From assembly GCA_041752115.1 (NCBI GenBank), contig JBGSHS010000342.1, positions 5,459-69,458 on the forward strand: a stretch of DNA of 64,000 nt. Reading direction: 5' to 3'. The translations under genes and the position numbers were made by a program. This stretch comes from JAJRVM01 sp041752115. Lineage in GTDB: Bacteria; Planctomycetota; Planctomycetia; Pirellulales; Pirellulaceae. The notes beneath the pieces were generated by a model. It saw only the letters and a program-made list of their open reading frames with translations, was not told the origin of the DNA and ran no database searches. Within the stretch, counting starts at the first letter, position 1. Each line of letters begins with the position of its first letter. Of the stretch, positions 1 to 8,718 are shown piece after piece.

Positions 1-129
1 AGTCAGGATCATCTGCCGATCGCGACTCACTTCCGGTTCGATGCTCGACTTGGTCGCGGCGGCACCGGCCCGTTCACTCGCTGTGCTGAACATGGGTTGT
101 TGATTCGCGTGCTGGTTGCTAACGTCCAT
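1..129 (-). CDS. N-terminus of an unknown protein, cut by the window edge
   Basis: An ATG at 127-129 on the minus strand opens a frame that stays open through 43 codons to the window edge. It begins MDVSNQHANQQPMFSTASER. A purine-rich ribosome-binding site (GAGAGGAA) lies about 8 bases upstream. The visible part is polar, rich in Ser, Gln and Ala, and has no signal peptide or membrane segment. The start lies 31 bases after the stop of the UroD-like gene on the same strand, so it may be the next gene of that operon. I cannot assign a family. The good ribosome-binding site and position make a real gene more likely than chance. Confidence 0.5.
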   Translation of the reverse strand, partial: MDVSNQHANQQPMFSTASERAGAAATKSSIEPEVSRDRQMILT

Positions 130-160
130 TGGCCCGGTTCCTCTCGTTCGCCCACCCTGT

Positions 161-1201
161 TCATACGGTTGTTGTCCCACCAGCTGCCTGCAGGAACGCC
201 ATGATGTTCTCGGTCGTCACCTGAGGTGGCATGCCACCGCCGCAGGAGAGGATGACGTGACGTCGGTCGGGCAGGCTGTCGAGCATCTCGCGTACGGCGC
301 GTTGAACATCGGCGGCGGTACCGCGAGCGAGCACGTCGCGCGGTGGGATGTTTCCCAGCAGCGTGACCCGGTCGCCAGCCCAGGCTCGCATCTCGGACAT
401 ACGGTGATCGTGCGAGAAATTGAAGAGATTCACTCCCATCTCCGACAGATGCGGCGCACACACCCGGCCCGGTGCATCGTTGTGGAAGAATCGCACTGGG
501 GCATCCATTGCAGCGAAAATACGTGTCAGGTACGGCTGAGCAAATTCGCGGAAATCGTCTTCGCCGAGAAAACCCACCAGGTCATCCAGCAGGAAGATGC
601 CGTCGATCGTCGGAATGCTGGACGCCTGGTGCTGGATCCATTTCACGAGGAACGTCGTGATGTTTTCGAGCAGGGCGTGAGCCAAGTCGGGTTGCAGCTT
701 GAGGGCCAACAGGAATTCGGTGTTACCGGCCAGAAAACCGGCAATGTTCAGCGGACCTCGGGCCACGGCGAACTTGATCTGATGCCCCATCTGCTCGATC
801 CGCTGGCGGGCGTGAAGCAGACGCTTGAGGATGAATGGAGTCAACCCATCGGTGCGCGGATCGGGCACCGGTCGGGCAATCAAAGCGGCCAGATCCGACG
901 AGATGCTTTCGGCGAACGGGAAATCATTTTCATGCCAGATGCACTTTGCACCGAAACTCGCCGGTTCGGTACACATTCCCCATTCCGACCAGAAACCGGG
1001 TAAGAACATGATCTCCGGAAACTGCTCGATCGCTCGCCGGTTGGCTTCCCACCACAGATGTTCGCTGGAGTAGTAGTCCATGATCGACATGCCGGCCCAG
1101 CCGGGCAGCCACGGACTGTCAATGATGAAGCCGACTGGGAGCGGATCGACCGACGCTCCGTCAATCACCTGCAGTAACAGTTCCCAGTGAGCTTGATTCA
1201 T
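161..1201 (-). CDS. Uroporphyrinogen decarboxylase (URO-D/MtaA-CmuA) family protein
   Basis: This 346-residue protein has the URO-D fold signature of cobalamin-dependent methyltransferases and their relatives rather than of heme-pathway HemE. The N-terminal GFIIDSPWLPGW replaces the substrate-anchoring arginine motif of HemE. A His near residue 240 (FFHNDAPG) and a Cys near 320 (ILSCGGGMPP) fall where MtaA/CmuA-type enzymes hold a metal ion. ATG at 1201 is preferred; an in-frame GTG at 1255 would add 18 residues that do not look family-like. It lies downstream of a Gfo/Idh/MocA dehydrogenase on the same strand (stop at 1264), a common pairing in planctomycete carbohydrate or methylated-compound catabolism. 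The family call is good. The substrate is unknown, and a role in heme synthesis is unlikely. Confidence 0.8.
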   Translation of the reverse strand: MNQAHWELLLQVIDGASVDPLPVGFIIDSPWLPGWAGMSIMDYYSSEHLWWEANRRAIEQFPEIMFLPGFWSEWGMCTEPASFGAKCIWHENDFPFAESISSDLAALIARPVPDPRTDGLTPFILKRLLHARQRIEQMGHQIKFAVARGPLNIAGFLAGNTEFLLALKLQPDLAHALLENITTFLVKWIQHQASSIPTIDGIFLLDDLVGFLGEDDFREFAQPYLTRIFAAMDAPVRFFHNDAPGRVCAPHLSEMGVNLFNFSHDHRMSEMRAWAGDRVTLLGNIPPRDVLARGTAADVQRAVREMLDSLPDRRHVILSCGGGMPPQVTTENIMAFLQAAGGTTTV

Positions 1202-1263
1202 GACGCGGTTCCCAGCGGTTTTCTCCAAGGGGCTGAAGGGGGGACGGTTCGTCACCGCACCCG

Positions 1264-2445
1264 TCAGAATGTGCGTACCGGTACTTCGGCTCCTTTGCGT
1301 TCTGCCGACAGGTAAGCACTATAGATCGTGGAGATGGAGTCGGCTGCGAGACGGCTGTCGCTTTCCAGCGGATCACCATAAGCGATCGTGCGGTAGAAGG
1401 CTTCAATCTCCTGAGGGTAGCCGGTAAACCAGTCTTCATCAGGAGGGATGTGGGTCCAGCCCTGTTTGGTGCCGATCTTCTCGACAGTGTAAATGTCCTG
1501 GAAGTTGGCGTCGACCGGATTGTAGATCTGCATGGAGTTGTTGGGATTGATGTTGCAGATCGTGCGATGGTTGTTGGCAGAGATTTCCAGCCAATTGTGA
1601 ATGCCACCCAAGACGATGTCCGACGCGAACAAGGTGGCGACCGTATCATCGTCGAAGACGACATGCATCATCGAGAAGTCGTCGATGTCGTGATAGTCCC
1701 GGCGGATATGCCCCTCGTCGCAAAACGACTTCAGACGGGTCAGCGCGTGGGTGCGTGCCGAGACGGCCGCCGGTCGAATCGGGACGCCTTGGCGTGTGCG
1801 CCCCTCAACTCGTTTCAAATAGAGAGCGGCCGTGAGAGGATGGCAGCCTTTGCCGATCATGACTCCGCCCCCCGAGTGTTTCCAGTACGCATAGGTCGGA
1901 TTGTGTGAACCCGAATGCGCCTCCTCACCGTGAATCCACAGGATCTGAGCGTCGGTCTTTTCCAGAATCTCGCGCTCCTTCTGAATGGCCGGTGCGTAGA
2001 CCCAGTTCTCGGCGTAGAGGATTCGCCCCTGGCTCCGCGTTTCGGCCGCCAACATCCGCTCCACGCTCGCCAGACCATGCGTCAACGCCTGCTGCTTCGG
2101 AAACCGGTCGCCGTGAAAGTCCGCCGATCCATCACCGAGGTAGCCGGTGAGCGGCTTCTCGACGATGGCGAATTTGCCACGCTCAAGCGCCGCGACCGCC
2201 ACCTCTTCGTGGCCAGCGACGAGGACGCAGCAGTGAATCACATCAACATCGTCCAGCAAAGAACTGAGTGAATCGTACGCGCGGATCTCACGCTCCCGGG
2301 CGAACTGGGCCGCTTGCTCCTGATCGAGCGCATAGACTCCCATGACCTCCACGTTGGTCCCATACACTCGGCGAATTGCCTCATAGTGGAATCGCGCAGA
2401 GAACCCTGCCCCCACAATTCCTGCTCGAACCTGCTTCTTCATCAT
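1264..2445 (-). CDS. Gfo/Idh/MocA family oxidoreductase
   Basis: A predicted NAD(P)-dependent sugar or polyol dehydrogenase of 393 residues. The Rossmann motif GIVGAGFSARFHY covers residues 9-21 and the family EKP motif is at 96-98. The C-terminal half has the alpha/beta dimerisation domain with GGGVMIGKGCHPL and the DIDDFSMMHV strand. ATG at 2445 (or the adjacent 2442) is chosen because the open frame upstream of it is arginine-rich and unlike the family. It is probably cotranscribed with the URO-D-like gene, suggesting a two-gene catabolic unit. The catalytic Lys of the EKP motif is present. Substrate cannot be deduced; the 258 bases upstream show no clear regulator site. Confidence 0.88.
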   Translation of the reverse strand: MMKKQVRAGIVGAGFSARFHYEAIRRVYGTNVEVMGVYALDQEQAAQFAREREIRAYDSLSSLLDDVDVIHCCVLVAGHEEVAVAALERGKFAIVEKPLTGYLGDGSADFHGDRFPKQQALTHGLASVERMLAAETRSQGRILYAENWVYAPAIQKEREILEKTDAQILWIHGEEAHSGSHNPTYAYWKHSGGGVMIGKGCHPLTAALYLKRVEGRTRQGVPIRPAAVSARTHALTRLKSFCDEGHIRRDYHDIDDFSMMHVVFDDDTVATLFASDIVLGGIHNWLEISANNHRTICNINPNNSMQIYNPVDANFQDIYTVEKIGTKQGWTHIPPDEDWFTGYPQEIEAFYRTIAYGDPLESDSRLAADSISTIYSAYLSAERKGAEVPVRTF

Positions 2446-2715
2446 GCGTATGCTCTTACTTCTGCGTGGGGCTCTCGCTGGACACCGCGTCTGCTCATGC
2501 CGGAATCGGACAGCGCACCATCGCGGCCACGCTCGCCCGGCGAGGCCGGCCGCGTGGCGGTGCGAATCCCCTCGGCGCGTGAGAAGGCACGCCCATTCGG
2601 AACGCCCCAAACTAGGACTGCCGGCGGGGGAAGTCAAGTCGATTAGCCAGTTCGTGGCAGATTCGCCCGGGGAAGAGCCAGGCGGAAGCTCGGAGGACGC
2701 GCGCGGAGGGCTGAT

Positions 2716-3465
2716 TCAACCCCGCAGACACGCGTCGATTGCCTGGAGCGTTTCTCCGATCCCCGCATGGACGACGCAGTCAGCCAGACGGTCGAGTGGC
2801 GTCGGGTCGCGATTGATGATGACCAGCCGAGCTCCCCCTGCGTGCGCGATGCGCGGGAGGCTCGCGGCCGGTTCAACCACCAGTGATGACCCGAGCGCCA
2901 ATATCAGGTCGGCCCTGCGGCAGACGTCGATCGCCTCTTGCAGCAGGTCGTCATCCAACGGCTGGCCAAACGAAATGGTGGCATGCTTGAGCAGTTCACT
3001 TCCGCAAGCCGGGCAGAGAGGGACCTTGTTTTCGGCCACAAACTGCGCGACCAGCCCAGCTGCGGCAAAGCGGGCTGAACAGCTGAGGCAGGCGACTTCG
3101 CGTGCCGTGCCATGCAGTTCATACACCACGTGCGAGCCGGCAAGCGTGTGCAGCCCATCGATGTTCTGGGTTATCACCCCACCTAAACGACCGCTCTCTT
3201 CCCAAGCCGCTAATACCCGATGGCCCACGTTCGGCACGCCGCCAGCCATGTCCCGATGAGATACGGCCTTCTGCCGCCAGTACTCGTAGCGCGCGGCGGC
3301 GCTGGCCAGAAACTCATCAAAATAGACCGGCTGCGATGTCGCCCAGATGCCTTGCGGAGACCGATAATCGGGAATTCCGCTTTCGGTGCTGATTCCCGCA
3401 CCGGTAAAGGCCACCGCCCGGTGCGCTTGATGGAGCCACTCGGCAATCTGCTGATGGTGTGTCAT
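2716..3465 (-). CDS. cobB: SIR2-family NAD-dependent protein deacylase (sirtuin)
   Basis: At 249 residues this is a typical bacterial sirtuin, which removes acyl groups from lysines using NAD+. The motifs are GAGIS at 22-26, QNID at 100-103, the catalytic His at 118 (YELHG), and a zinc knuckle of Cys126/Cys129 and Cys151/Cys154. The deacetylase-versus-desuccinylase choice rests on a Tyr/Arg pair; here the loop reads ARYEYWRQK, which resembles the Tyr-x2-Arg motif of class III desuccinylases, though this needs alignment. ATG 3465 starts one base after the stop of the DUF2062 gene at 3467, so the two are tightly coupled. The symbol is by family only. Confidence 0.9.
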   Translation of the reverse strand: MTHHQQIAEWLHQAHRAVAFTGAGISTESGIPDYRSPQGIWATSQPVYFDEFLASAAARYEYWRQKAVSHRDMAGGVPNVGHRVLAAWEESGRLGGVITQNIDGLHTLAGSHVVYELHGTAREVACLSCSARFAAAGLVAQFVAENKVPLCPACGSELLKHATISFGQPLDDDLLQEAIDVCRRADLILALGSSLVVEPAASLPRIAHAGGARLVIINRDPTPLDRLADCVVHAGIGETLQAIDACLRG

Positions 3466-3466
3466 G

Positions 3467-4063
3467 TCACTGGGGCGTTGACAAAGGGTCTGCTTCCGCC
3501 ACGGCACAGGTTGGACCAGCAGTACCAGACCGGTCGCGTCGGGGCGGCACCAGCTGTCCCCATTTCTTCAGCCGGTACCTGCAGATCACATAGTACAGTC
3601 CGTAGTAAGTAGGATACGCCAGCAGCAAACCGATCACGGTACAGCCGAGCCACAACGGGGCAGCGATTTCGATCAAACGCGACCAGAAAAAAGTGACGGT
3701 CGGCCACCAGCCTGGCGGCGGCTCCGCCAGACGGATCCACCAGTCGCGGTGAACGGGGGCCCACCCCAACATGATCCGGCCCACGAAATAACAGAAATAG
3801 TAGATTGGCACCATCGTCGCGGGATTGGTGATCCAGACAATGGGCAGACCAATCATTTTGTTGGCCCGCAAGAGCCACGCCAGAAAGAAACTGATCATCA
3901 TCTGGAAGCCGACGGTCGGTGTGAACGTCACGAACACCCCGATGGCTGCACCCAGCGCCAGGCGATGCGGCGGATCATCCGCATGAAGTACATCGTGATA
4001 GATGAACTTCCGCGCACGACGCAGATAGAGACGGAAACGGGCGCGTATGTGGCGGCGGTACAT
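3467..4063 (-). CDS. DUF2062 membrane protein
   Basis: This 198-residue protein shows the DUF2062 pattern: a basic N-terminus (RARFRLYLRRARKF), then ALGAAIGVFVTFTPTVGFQM and a membrane segment (MMISFFLAWLLRANKMIGLP), then an Asn-Pro pair (WITNPATMVPIYYF), and a last hydrophobic span near residues 140-175. DUF2062 proteins are small inner-membrane proteins of unknown biochemical role; some occur fused to glycosyltransferases. ATG 4063 is chosen because the longer open frame upstream has no membrane character and is Pro/Arg-rich. It overlaps nothing and feeds directly into the sirtuin start. A functional link between the two is only inferred from spacing. Confidence 0.82.
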   Translation of the reverse strand: MYRRHIRARFRLYLRRARKFIYHDVLHADDPPHRLALGAAIGVFVTFTPTVGFQMMISFFLAWLLRANKMIGLPIVWITNPATMVPIYYFCYFVGRIMLGWAPVHRDWWIRLAEPPPGWWPTVTFFWSRLIEIAAPLWLGCTVIGLLLAYPTYYGLYYVICRYRLKKWGQLVPPRRDRSGTAGPTCAVAEADPLSTPQ

Positions 4064-4258
4064 CAGACGACGGCGTCCCTGAACGTTCCTCAAACGTCCG
4101 CCAGCAGGGGGCGATTCACAGCATTCGTGCGGGATCGTGCTGGCTGATGAGGCATGATTGTAGTCGGTTTCCCGTCCAACGGGGAGACTAAGGCGGCACG
4201 GAAACGCCGCTCCAATGCGGACAGGCGTGAGTCGCGGGGCGGGCGGGTGGAGCACGCG

Positions 4259-5266
4259 TCACAGCGATGAAGACGCTGGGGGCCGCCAAAGCTTGCCCTG
4301 CCAAGTGTCTCGCCGCCTCAGTTCCTGATCGATTGCCAGCCCCAAACCGGCCTTGTCGAGAGACCATGTCGGAGCGATGAAGTAAGGACCTGGAGCGTCC
4401 CCACCCAGCCGCTGGATCACCGTGTGGGGAGGAAGCACTTCCAACGCGTCGACCACCGCCGACACATACTCATCGCGATCAACCAGCCGTACACTGCCGC
4501 TGCGAACCTGATCCGCCAATGCCGTTCGCTCCACCACGTAGAGATTGTGGAGCTTGACCGCGTCGATATCCAGACGCGCCAGCTCGACGGCTGTGTCACG
4601 CATGTCCTGGGGCGATTCACCGGGTAATCCCAGGATCAGATGGGCCCCGATCTCGAACCCTCGGCCTCGGCTGCGCTGCACCGCAGCCACGGTCGCGTCG
4701 TGCGTGTGACCCCGGTTCATCCAGTGCAGCGAGCGGTTATGCATCGTTTGCACCCCATACTCCACGGACAGAAACGTCCGCTCAGCCAGCTCCGTCAGCA
4801 CGTCGAGAATCGCCTCATCAACGCAATCAGGGCGAGTTCCGATCGCAATCCCCACCACGCGCGTGTCGGCCAATGCCTGCTCGTACAGCGCTCGCAGGCG
4901 GTCGACCGGAGCATACGTGTTGGTGGCGGGCTGGAAATAGGCAATGAACTGGCGGCAATCCGGATAGCGTCGCTCAAGACGCTCGATCCCCTCGGCCAGC
5001 TGAGTGCCGATGGGACGGCGAGGGCCCAGGGCGATGCTGAGCCGGCGACTGGGGCTGAAACTCTGGTTATTGCAGAAAACACACCCGCCGGTGGCCACCG
5101 TGCCATCGACGTTGGGACAGGTGAAGCCGCCGTCAAGGCTGACCCGCTGTACCCGGCTGCCAAACTGGTACTGCAGGAAGAACCGGTAGGCGAAGTACCT
5201 CAAGCCGGCGTCACGCCAGTGATGTTGCCTGAGCCACTCTTCCGGACGCTGATACGTTGACGGCAA
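4259..5266 (-). CDS. YhcC-type radical SAM protein (TIGR01212 family)
   Basis: A 335-residue radical SAM enzyme. The iron-sulfur ligands are Cys50, Cys62 and Cys65, in the CPNVDGTVATGGCVFC arrangement. This CX11CX2C spacing is the hallmark of the TIGR01212/YhcC group and differs from the usual CX3CX2C. Further family segments are YFQPATNTY, the GTRPDC strand, SVEYGVQTMHN and a GLPGES loop. The only in-frame start upstream of the conserved region is TTG at 5266; an in-frame stop lies four codons before it. The reaction is unknown for most of the family. The next minus-strand gene begins at 4063, so the two may be separate units. A divergent FHA gene shares the 102-base promoter region. Confidence 0.88.
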   Translation of the reverse strand: MPSTYQRPEEWLRQHHWRDAGLRYFAYRFFLQYQFGSRVQRVSLDGGFTCPNVDGTVATGGCVFCNNQSFSPSRRLSIALGPRRPIGTQLAEGIERLERRYPDCRQFIAYFQPATNTYAPVDRLRALYEQALADTRVVGIAIGTRPDCVDEAILDVLTELAERTFLSVEYGVQTMHNRSLHWMNRGHTHDATVAAVQRSRGRGFEIGAHLILGLPGESPQDMRDTAVELARLDIDAVKLHNLYVVERTALADQVRSGSVRLVDRDEYVSAVVDALEVLPPHTVIQRLGGDAPGPYFIAPTWSLDKAGLGLAIDQELRRRDTWQGKLWRPPASSSL

Positions 5267-5320
5267 AGGAGCACTCTACTAGAGTAAAGTCTGGTGGTAT
5301 AAACACTTCCATGGGGCAGT

Positions 5321-5344
5321 GACCGGCATAGTACGTGGCCGGTC
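5321..5344. promoter_or_regulatory. Inverted repeat in a divergent promoter region
   Basis: Perfect 7-base arms GACCGGC (5321-5327) and GCCGGTC (5338-5344) with a 10-base spacer lie between the radical SAM gene (minus) and the FHA gene (plus). It could be an operator or a hairpin in the FHA leader. It starts 48 bases before the FHA ATG. No further copy was seen. Confidence 0.3.
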
Positions 5345-5368
5345 GGTCTTGGACAAGGCAATCGATCC

Positions 5369-5824
5369 ATGCTTGGCGAACTCGTTCCAGTGGGTGGCGG
5401 GGATCCGATTCCGCTGCTGAAGAAGAAACTGCTCGTCGGGCGCCGTGAAGGCTGCGATATCACGTTGCGTTTCGCCAATGTTTCCGCTCATCACTGCCAG
5501 CTCTCTCTCGAGCAGGGATACTGGTTTGTGAAGGACTTGAAGAGCCGCAACGGGACCAAAGTCAATGGTGCGCGGGTGTCGCGTAAACGGATAGATCCCG
5601 GAGATACCATCGCTATTGCCAAACACAAGTACACGGTGAACTACTCGCCCGTGGACCTGGGCGCCGCTGGGCCGCCGCCGCCGGATGAGGAAGAAATCAA
5701 CGAGATTCTCGGACGGTCGCTGTTGGATCGCGCAGGCTTGATCCGTAAACGGACCCCCGATGACCGGTATAACCTGATCGAAGATTCTGAAGGCCGGTTC
5801 AAAGATCCCAATCGGCCTGTATGA
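5369..5824 (+). CDS. FHA domain protein
   Basis: A 151-residue protein whose first 95 residues form a forkhead-associated (phosphothreonine-binding) domain. The signature elements are GRREGCD at 24-30, the VSAHH segment with Ser39 and His41, and the SRNGTKVNG loop at 59-67. The remaining 55 residues are Pro- and Glu-rich, then acidic and charged (DDRYNLIEDSEGRF). FHA proteins read out Ser/Thr kinase activity, which is abundant in planctomycetes. No kinase gene is nearby. There is no signal peptide, so it is cytoplasmic. ATG at 5369 is followed at once by the first strand of the fold and is probably right; the ribosome-binding site is weak. Confidence 0.9.
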   Translation: MLGELVPVGGGDPIPLLKKKLLVGRREGCDITLRFANVSAHHCQLSLEQGYWFVKDLKSRNGTKVNGARVSRKRIDPGDTIAIAKHKYTVNYSPVDLGAAGPPPPDEEEINEILGRSLLDRAGLIRKRTPDDRYNLIEDSEGRFKDPNRPV

Positions 5825-6518
5825 CTTGGCGCGGAGAACGCATCTGAGGAGGCCATGCCGGGCTGCCTAGACTGGCACGGCCCAGTGCGTCAACGGCCCA
5901 GTGCGGCTGTAACTCGCTGGCAGGTCGTTGATAACACGCCGAATCGCACAGAGATACTCCGGGCTGCCAAGGCTCGTGGCGCACCCGTCGGATTGCTTTT
6001 CTCCGTGCACCGCCAGGCGTGCACCTTTTTCCACCCCCGAAGGCAATGACTCCTGCTTGAGCTTGGGGCCGCCTCTTGGTCAATGCGTACACGGGGTCGA
6101 GCATTGTGCGGACGCCTCCACCGGTCGAAGGGCTACCGGGCGGCGAGAAGGGGAAAAAATGGAGTGTCGGCGACATCCACTGGTTTGCCATGGCCGCGAT
6201 TCGCAGTTGGCTCAGTGGGTTCTGTTCTCGGGGCGGTTGAGCTGCAGCGAGCGATGTCCTACGATCTGGCAGAAGCGCTGAAGGTGTGTCGCGGTTTGTC
6301 GAAAGAGACTGCTGCACACAGAACCGTGCGTGTCAAAGTCATCTTCTGGCAAGGCACGCCGGTAACCGGAAAGAAGGGTGTGGCGGTAGTGATCGACCTT
6401 CGGCGAGCTGGGTGGTGCGTGGGGCAACTGGTGGTCGGGACGTGTCGCAGAGGCTGGATCGTCCGTTGTAAGGACGTGACGAGTGCCACGAACTGCTACG
6501 GATGGAAACGATACGAAG
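5825..6518. other. 694-base intergenic region without a recognisable gene
   Basis: Open frames exist on both strands but have no family-like composition and no good ribosome-binding sites. A short direct repeat, GGCCCAGTGCG, occurs twice between about 5879 and 5905. The segment 6240-6500 reads open on the plus strand but overlaps the aminotransferase gene in another frame. I see no promoter that I would defend. Confidence 0.5.
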
Positions 6519-7691
6519 ATGACAAGCACGCGGATTTATCTGGACAACGCGGCCACGAGCTGGCCGAAGCCGCAATCGGTCTATGAGGCGGTGGACTACT
6601 ACCAACGCGAACTGGGGGCTACGACGGGACGGGGTGCCTATCGGGAGGCCGATGAGGTGGAACGTGAAGTCGCTCGCACCCGGTTGCAACTGGTGGAGTT
6701 GATTGGGGCCGACGAGCCTCAGAGAGTGGTGTTCACGGCCAACGGCACCGAGTCGCTGAATCTGGCGATACATGGGATTCTGCGTCCGGGCGATCATGTC
6801 GTGACGAGCGTGGTCGATCACAATTCGGTCTTGCGACCGCTCCGCTTTCTGCAGGAAAGAATGGGGATTGAGGTGGATCGCGTTCCCTGTGGTGCAGACG
6901 GGATCGTCGATCCGGAGGATATCCGAAGGGCGCTGAAGCCCAACACCCGCCTGATTGCCCTGGTGCACGCTTCCAATGTCACTGGTGCTCTGCAGCCAAT
7001 CGAGTCGGTGGGGCAGATTGCGGAACAAAGTGGCGTGTACTATCTGGTGGATGCTGCTCAATCGCTCGGGCATCTGCCGATCGACGTACGTCGTGTGCGT
7101 GCCCACCTGTTTGCTGCGCCGGCGCATAAGGGCTTGCTCGGTCCGTCTGGTCTGGGTGTGCTGTATATCGCCCCCGGATGCGAACAGATTCTGAATCCGT
7201 TGCGTCAAGGTGGCACAGGGACTCACAGCGATGAGGATCGTCAGCCCGATTCGCTCCCGGACAAATACGAGCCAGGGAATCTGAACGTGCCGGCTGTCAT
7301 GGGGCTCGGCAAATCGCTGGACTTCCTGCAGCAACAGGGGCTCGATCGCATCCACGAACATGCCATGCGGCTGACCAGCCAGTTGCTGGAGGGGTTTGCC
7401 GGGATTGATGGAGTTCGCGTTTATGGGCCGCGAAACTCGCGCAGGCAGTTGGGGGTGGTAAGTATCAGTGTGGAGGGAACCGATCCGCGGCAAGTGGCCG
7501 GCATGCTCGACTCGGGCCACCGCATTCAGACTCGAGCGGGTATACAATGTGCACCCTTGATGCACCAGGCGCTGGGAACGACTGCACTGGGGGGAACGGT
7601 GCGATTCAGCACGAGCATCTTTACCACTCCGGAAGAAGTGGAGGCGGCCGTCCGGGCCGTGGCGGACATCGCGGCCGCCGTCGTCGCCTGA
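6519..7691 (+). CDS. Class V aminotransferase, cysteine desulfurase-like
   Basis: A 390-residue PLP enzyme resembling the CsdA/SufS-type family that contains the planctomycete and Firmicute 'EGC'-like group. The PLP site includes His101, Asp178 (LVDAAQS) and the Schiff-base Lys204 in the APAHKGLLGPSG loop. A Cys at 344 (RAGIQCAPL) sits where cysteine desulfurases carry their persulfide cysteine, so sulfur release from cysteine is likely. ATG 6519 is chosen because the protein begins MTSTRIYLDNAATSW, the usual family start. No suf or isc scaffold genes are adjacent. The downstream neighbour is a Cys-cluster protein likely to bind metal or Fe-S, which would fit a sulfur-supply role but is not proof. 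Confidence 0.9.
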   Translation: MTSTRIYLDNAATSWPKPQSVYEAVDYYQRELGATTGRGAYREADEVEREVARTRLQLVELIGADEPQRVVFTANGTESLNLAIHGILRPGDHVVTSVVDHNSVLRPLRFLQERMGIEVDRVPCGADGIVDPEDIRRALKPNTRLIALVHASNVTGALQPIESVGQIAEQSGVYYLVDAAQSLGHLPIDVRRVRAHLFAAPAHKGLLGPSGLGVLYIAPGCEQILNPLRQGGTGTHSDEDRQPDSLPDKYEPGNLNVPAVMGLGKSLDFLQQQGLDRIHEHAMRLTSQLLEGFAGIDGVRVYGPRNSRRQLGVVSISVEGTDPRQVAGMLDSGHRIQTRAGIQCAPLMHQALGTTALGGTVRFSTSIFTTPEEVEAAVRAVADIAAAVVA

Positions 7692-7858
7692 TGGGGACAC
7701 TCCTGTGTGCATCGAATGTGGTGCCGATCATTCAGCAAGGTGGGGCGGTCGAATTACGTCGGGAGATCGGGCGCGAACCGTATGGCGCTCGGCGATTTTC
7801 TTTCGCTGGCTCGCCACATCCAACAGCGGAACTGTCATCCACACCAAGGAATTACGTC

Positions 7859-8281
7859 ATGGCGGACCAACCGTGGTATCAGGCGGGACTTCGATTTACG
7901 TGTACGGGGTGCGGCGACTGCTGCACTGGGGCTCCAGGTTTTGTGTGGGTGAATAAACAAGAGATTGCGGCCCTGGCTGCTGCCATGGGATACGACGACG
8001 TGTTGGCTTTCGAGCAGGAGTATGTTCGACGGGTGGGGGTCCGCCGCAGCCTGAAGGAGCGAAAGGGCAACTTCGACTGTGTGCTGTTGGACCCGGTGAC
8101 TCGCAAGTGCTGTGCTTATGAAGCTCGGCCTCGCCAATGTCGCACTTGGCCCTTCTGGGATTCCAACGTCGCGTCGCCGGAAGCTTGGCAGCGGACATGT
8201 GAGATTTGTCCCGGAAGTGGCCAAGGAAAACTGTATCAGTTAGCCGATATAGAATCGCAACGGCGGACGATGCACATCTGA
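7859..8281 (+). CDS. YkgJ-family cysteine cluster protein
   Basis: A 140-residue protein with the YkgJ (zinc- or iron-chelating CxxCxxCC) pattern. Cys15, Cys18, Cys21 and Cys22 form the first cluster (FTCTGCGDCCTG), followed by Cys74, Cys84/85, Cys94 in YEARPRQCRTWPF, and Cys114/Cys117. The order and spacing match the family. Biochemical function is unknown; a metal or Fe-S centre is expected. ATG 7859 gives the standard compact family length; the open frame extends upstream but the added residues do not resemble the family. It lies 167 bases after the cysteine desulfurase-like gene on the same strand. Confidence 0.88.
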   Translation: MADQPWYQAGLRFTCTGCGDCCTGAPGFVWVNKQEIAALAAAMGYDDVLAFEQEYVRRVGVRRSLKERKGNFDCVLLDPVTRKCCAYEARPRQCRTWPFWDSNVASPEAWQRTCEICPGSGQGKLYQLADIESQRRTMHI

Positions 8282-8617
8282 AGTGATTCTTGGTGTGATA
8301 GCGGAATGAACTCACGCAACGTGCGAGAAGTCCGTTCTGTGCCGACTTTGCGGATTGGTTGAAGTTGGCAGTCTGGATGGTCGATAATGCCATCATGCCC
8401 GCTGTGCGCTACACTCGCTTCGAGCAGTGCAATCGCTGGAAACACTTAAATCGCAATGGCTTACGATGAATCGGGGGCTACTGCAGCTGGGATGTTGTCG
8501 TAAGTGTTTGAAGTTTATACAGTTACGGAAATACTCGGGTCATCGAATGCGTTTCGCTACGGGGCGAAAAAGGAGCGAATCAACCGGTTGAGTGGGTCAC
8601 GAGCAAGACGAATGAGC
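8282..8617. other. 336-base intergenic region upstream of the HU promoter
   Basis: This stretch is less GC-rich than coding DNA and has no convincing gene. A 63-codon frame (8504-8695) overlaps the HU promoter and has no ribosome-binding site, so I did not call it. Confidence 0.5.
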
Positions 8618-8646
8618 TTGACTCTAGTGCTTACGGCATTTACACT
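8618..8646 (+). promoter_or_regulatory. Sigma-70-type promoter of the HU-like gene
   Basis: TTGACT at 8618-8623 and TACACT at 8641-8646 are separated by exactly 17 bases, close to the housekeeping consensus. Transcription would begin near 8653, giving a leader of about 66 bases ahead of the GTG start of the HU-like gene. It is the clearest promoter in the window. Confidence 0.65.
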
Positions 8647-8718
8647 TGGAGCAACAAGAGGCGGGTCGAAGGACCGACGTTTCCTCACCTTTTGAGTGCC
8701 CAGCGAGGGAGTTGAGTC

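Noticed and set aside
5799..6317. Minus-strand frame of 172 codons in the gap before the aminotransferase gene
   Set aside because: Pro/Arg-rich with no ribosome-binding site or recognisable motif, and overlaps the FHA gene end.
6083..6586. Plus-strand frame of 167 codons upstream of the aminotransferase gene
   Set aside because: It overlaps the aminotransferase start in another frame and has no family pattern.
6339..7712. Long minus-strand open frame opposite the aminotransferase gene
   Set aside because: It mirrors a well-supported gene, has an Arg/His-rich product with no family pattern, and is a by-product of GC-rich codons.
8504..8695. 63-codon frame before the HU gene
   Set aside because: It contains the HU promoter and has no ribosome-binding site.
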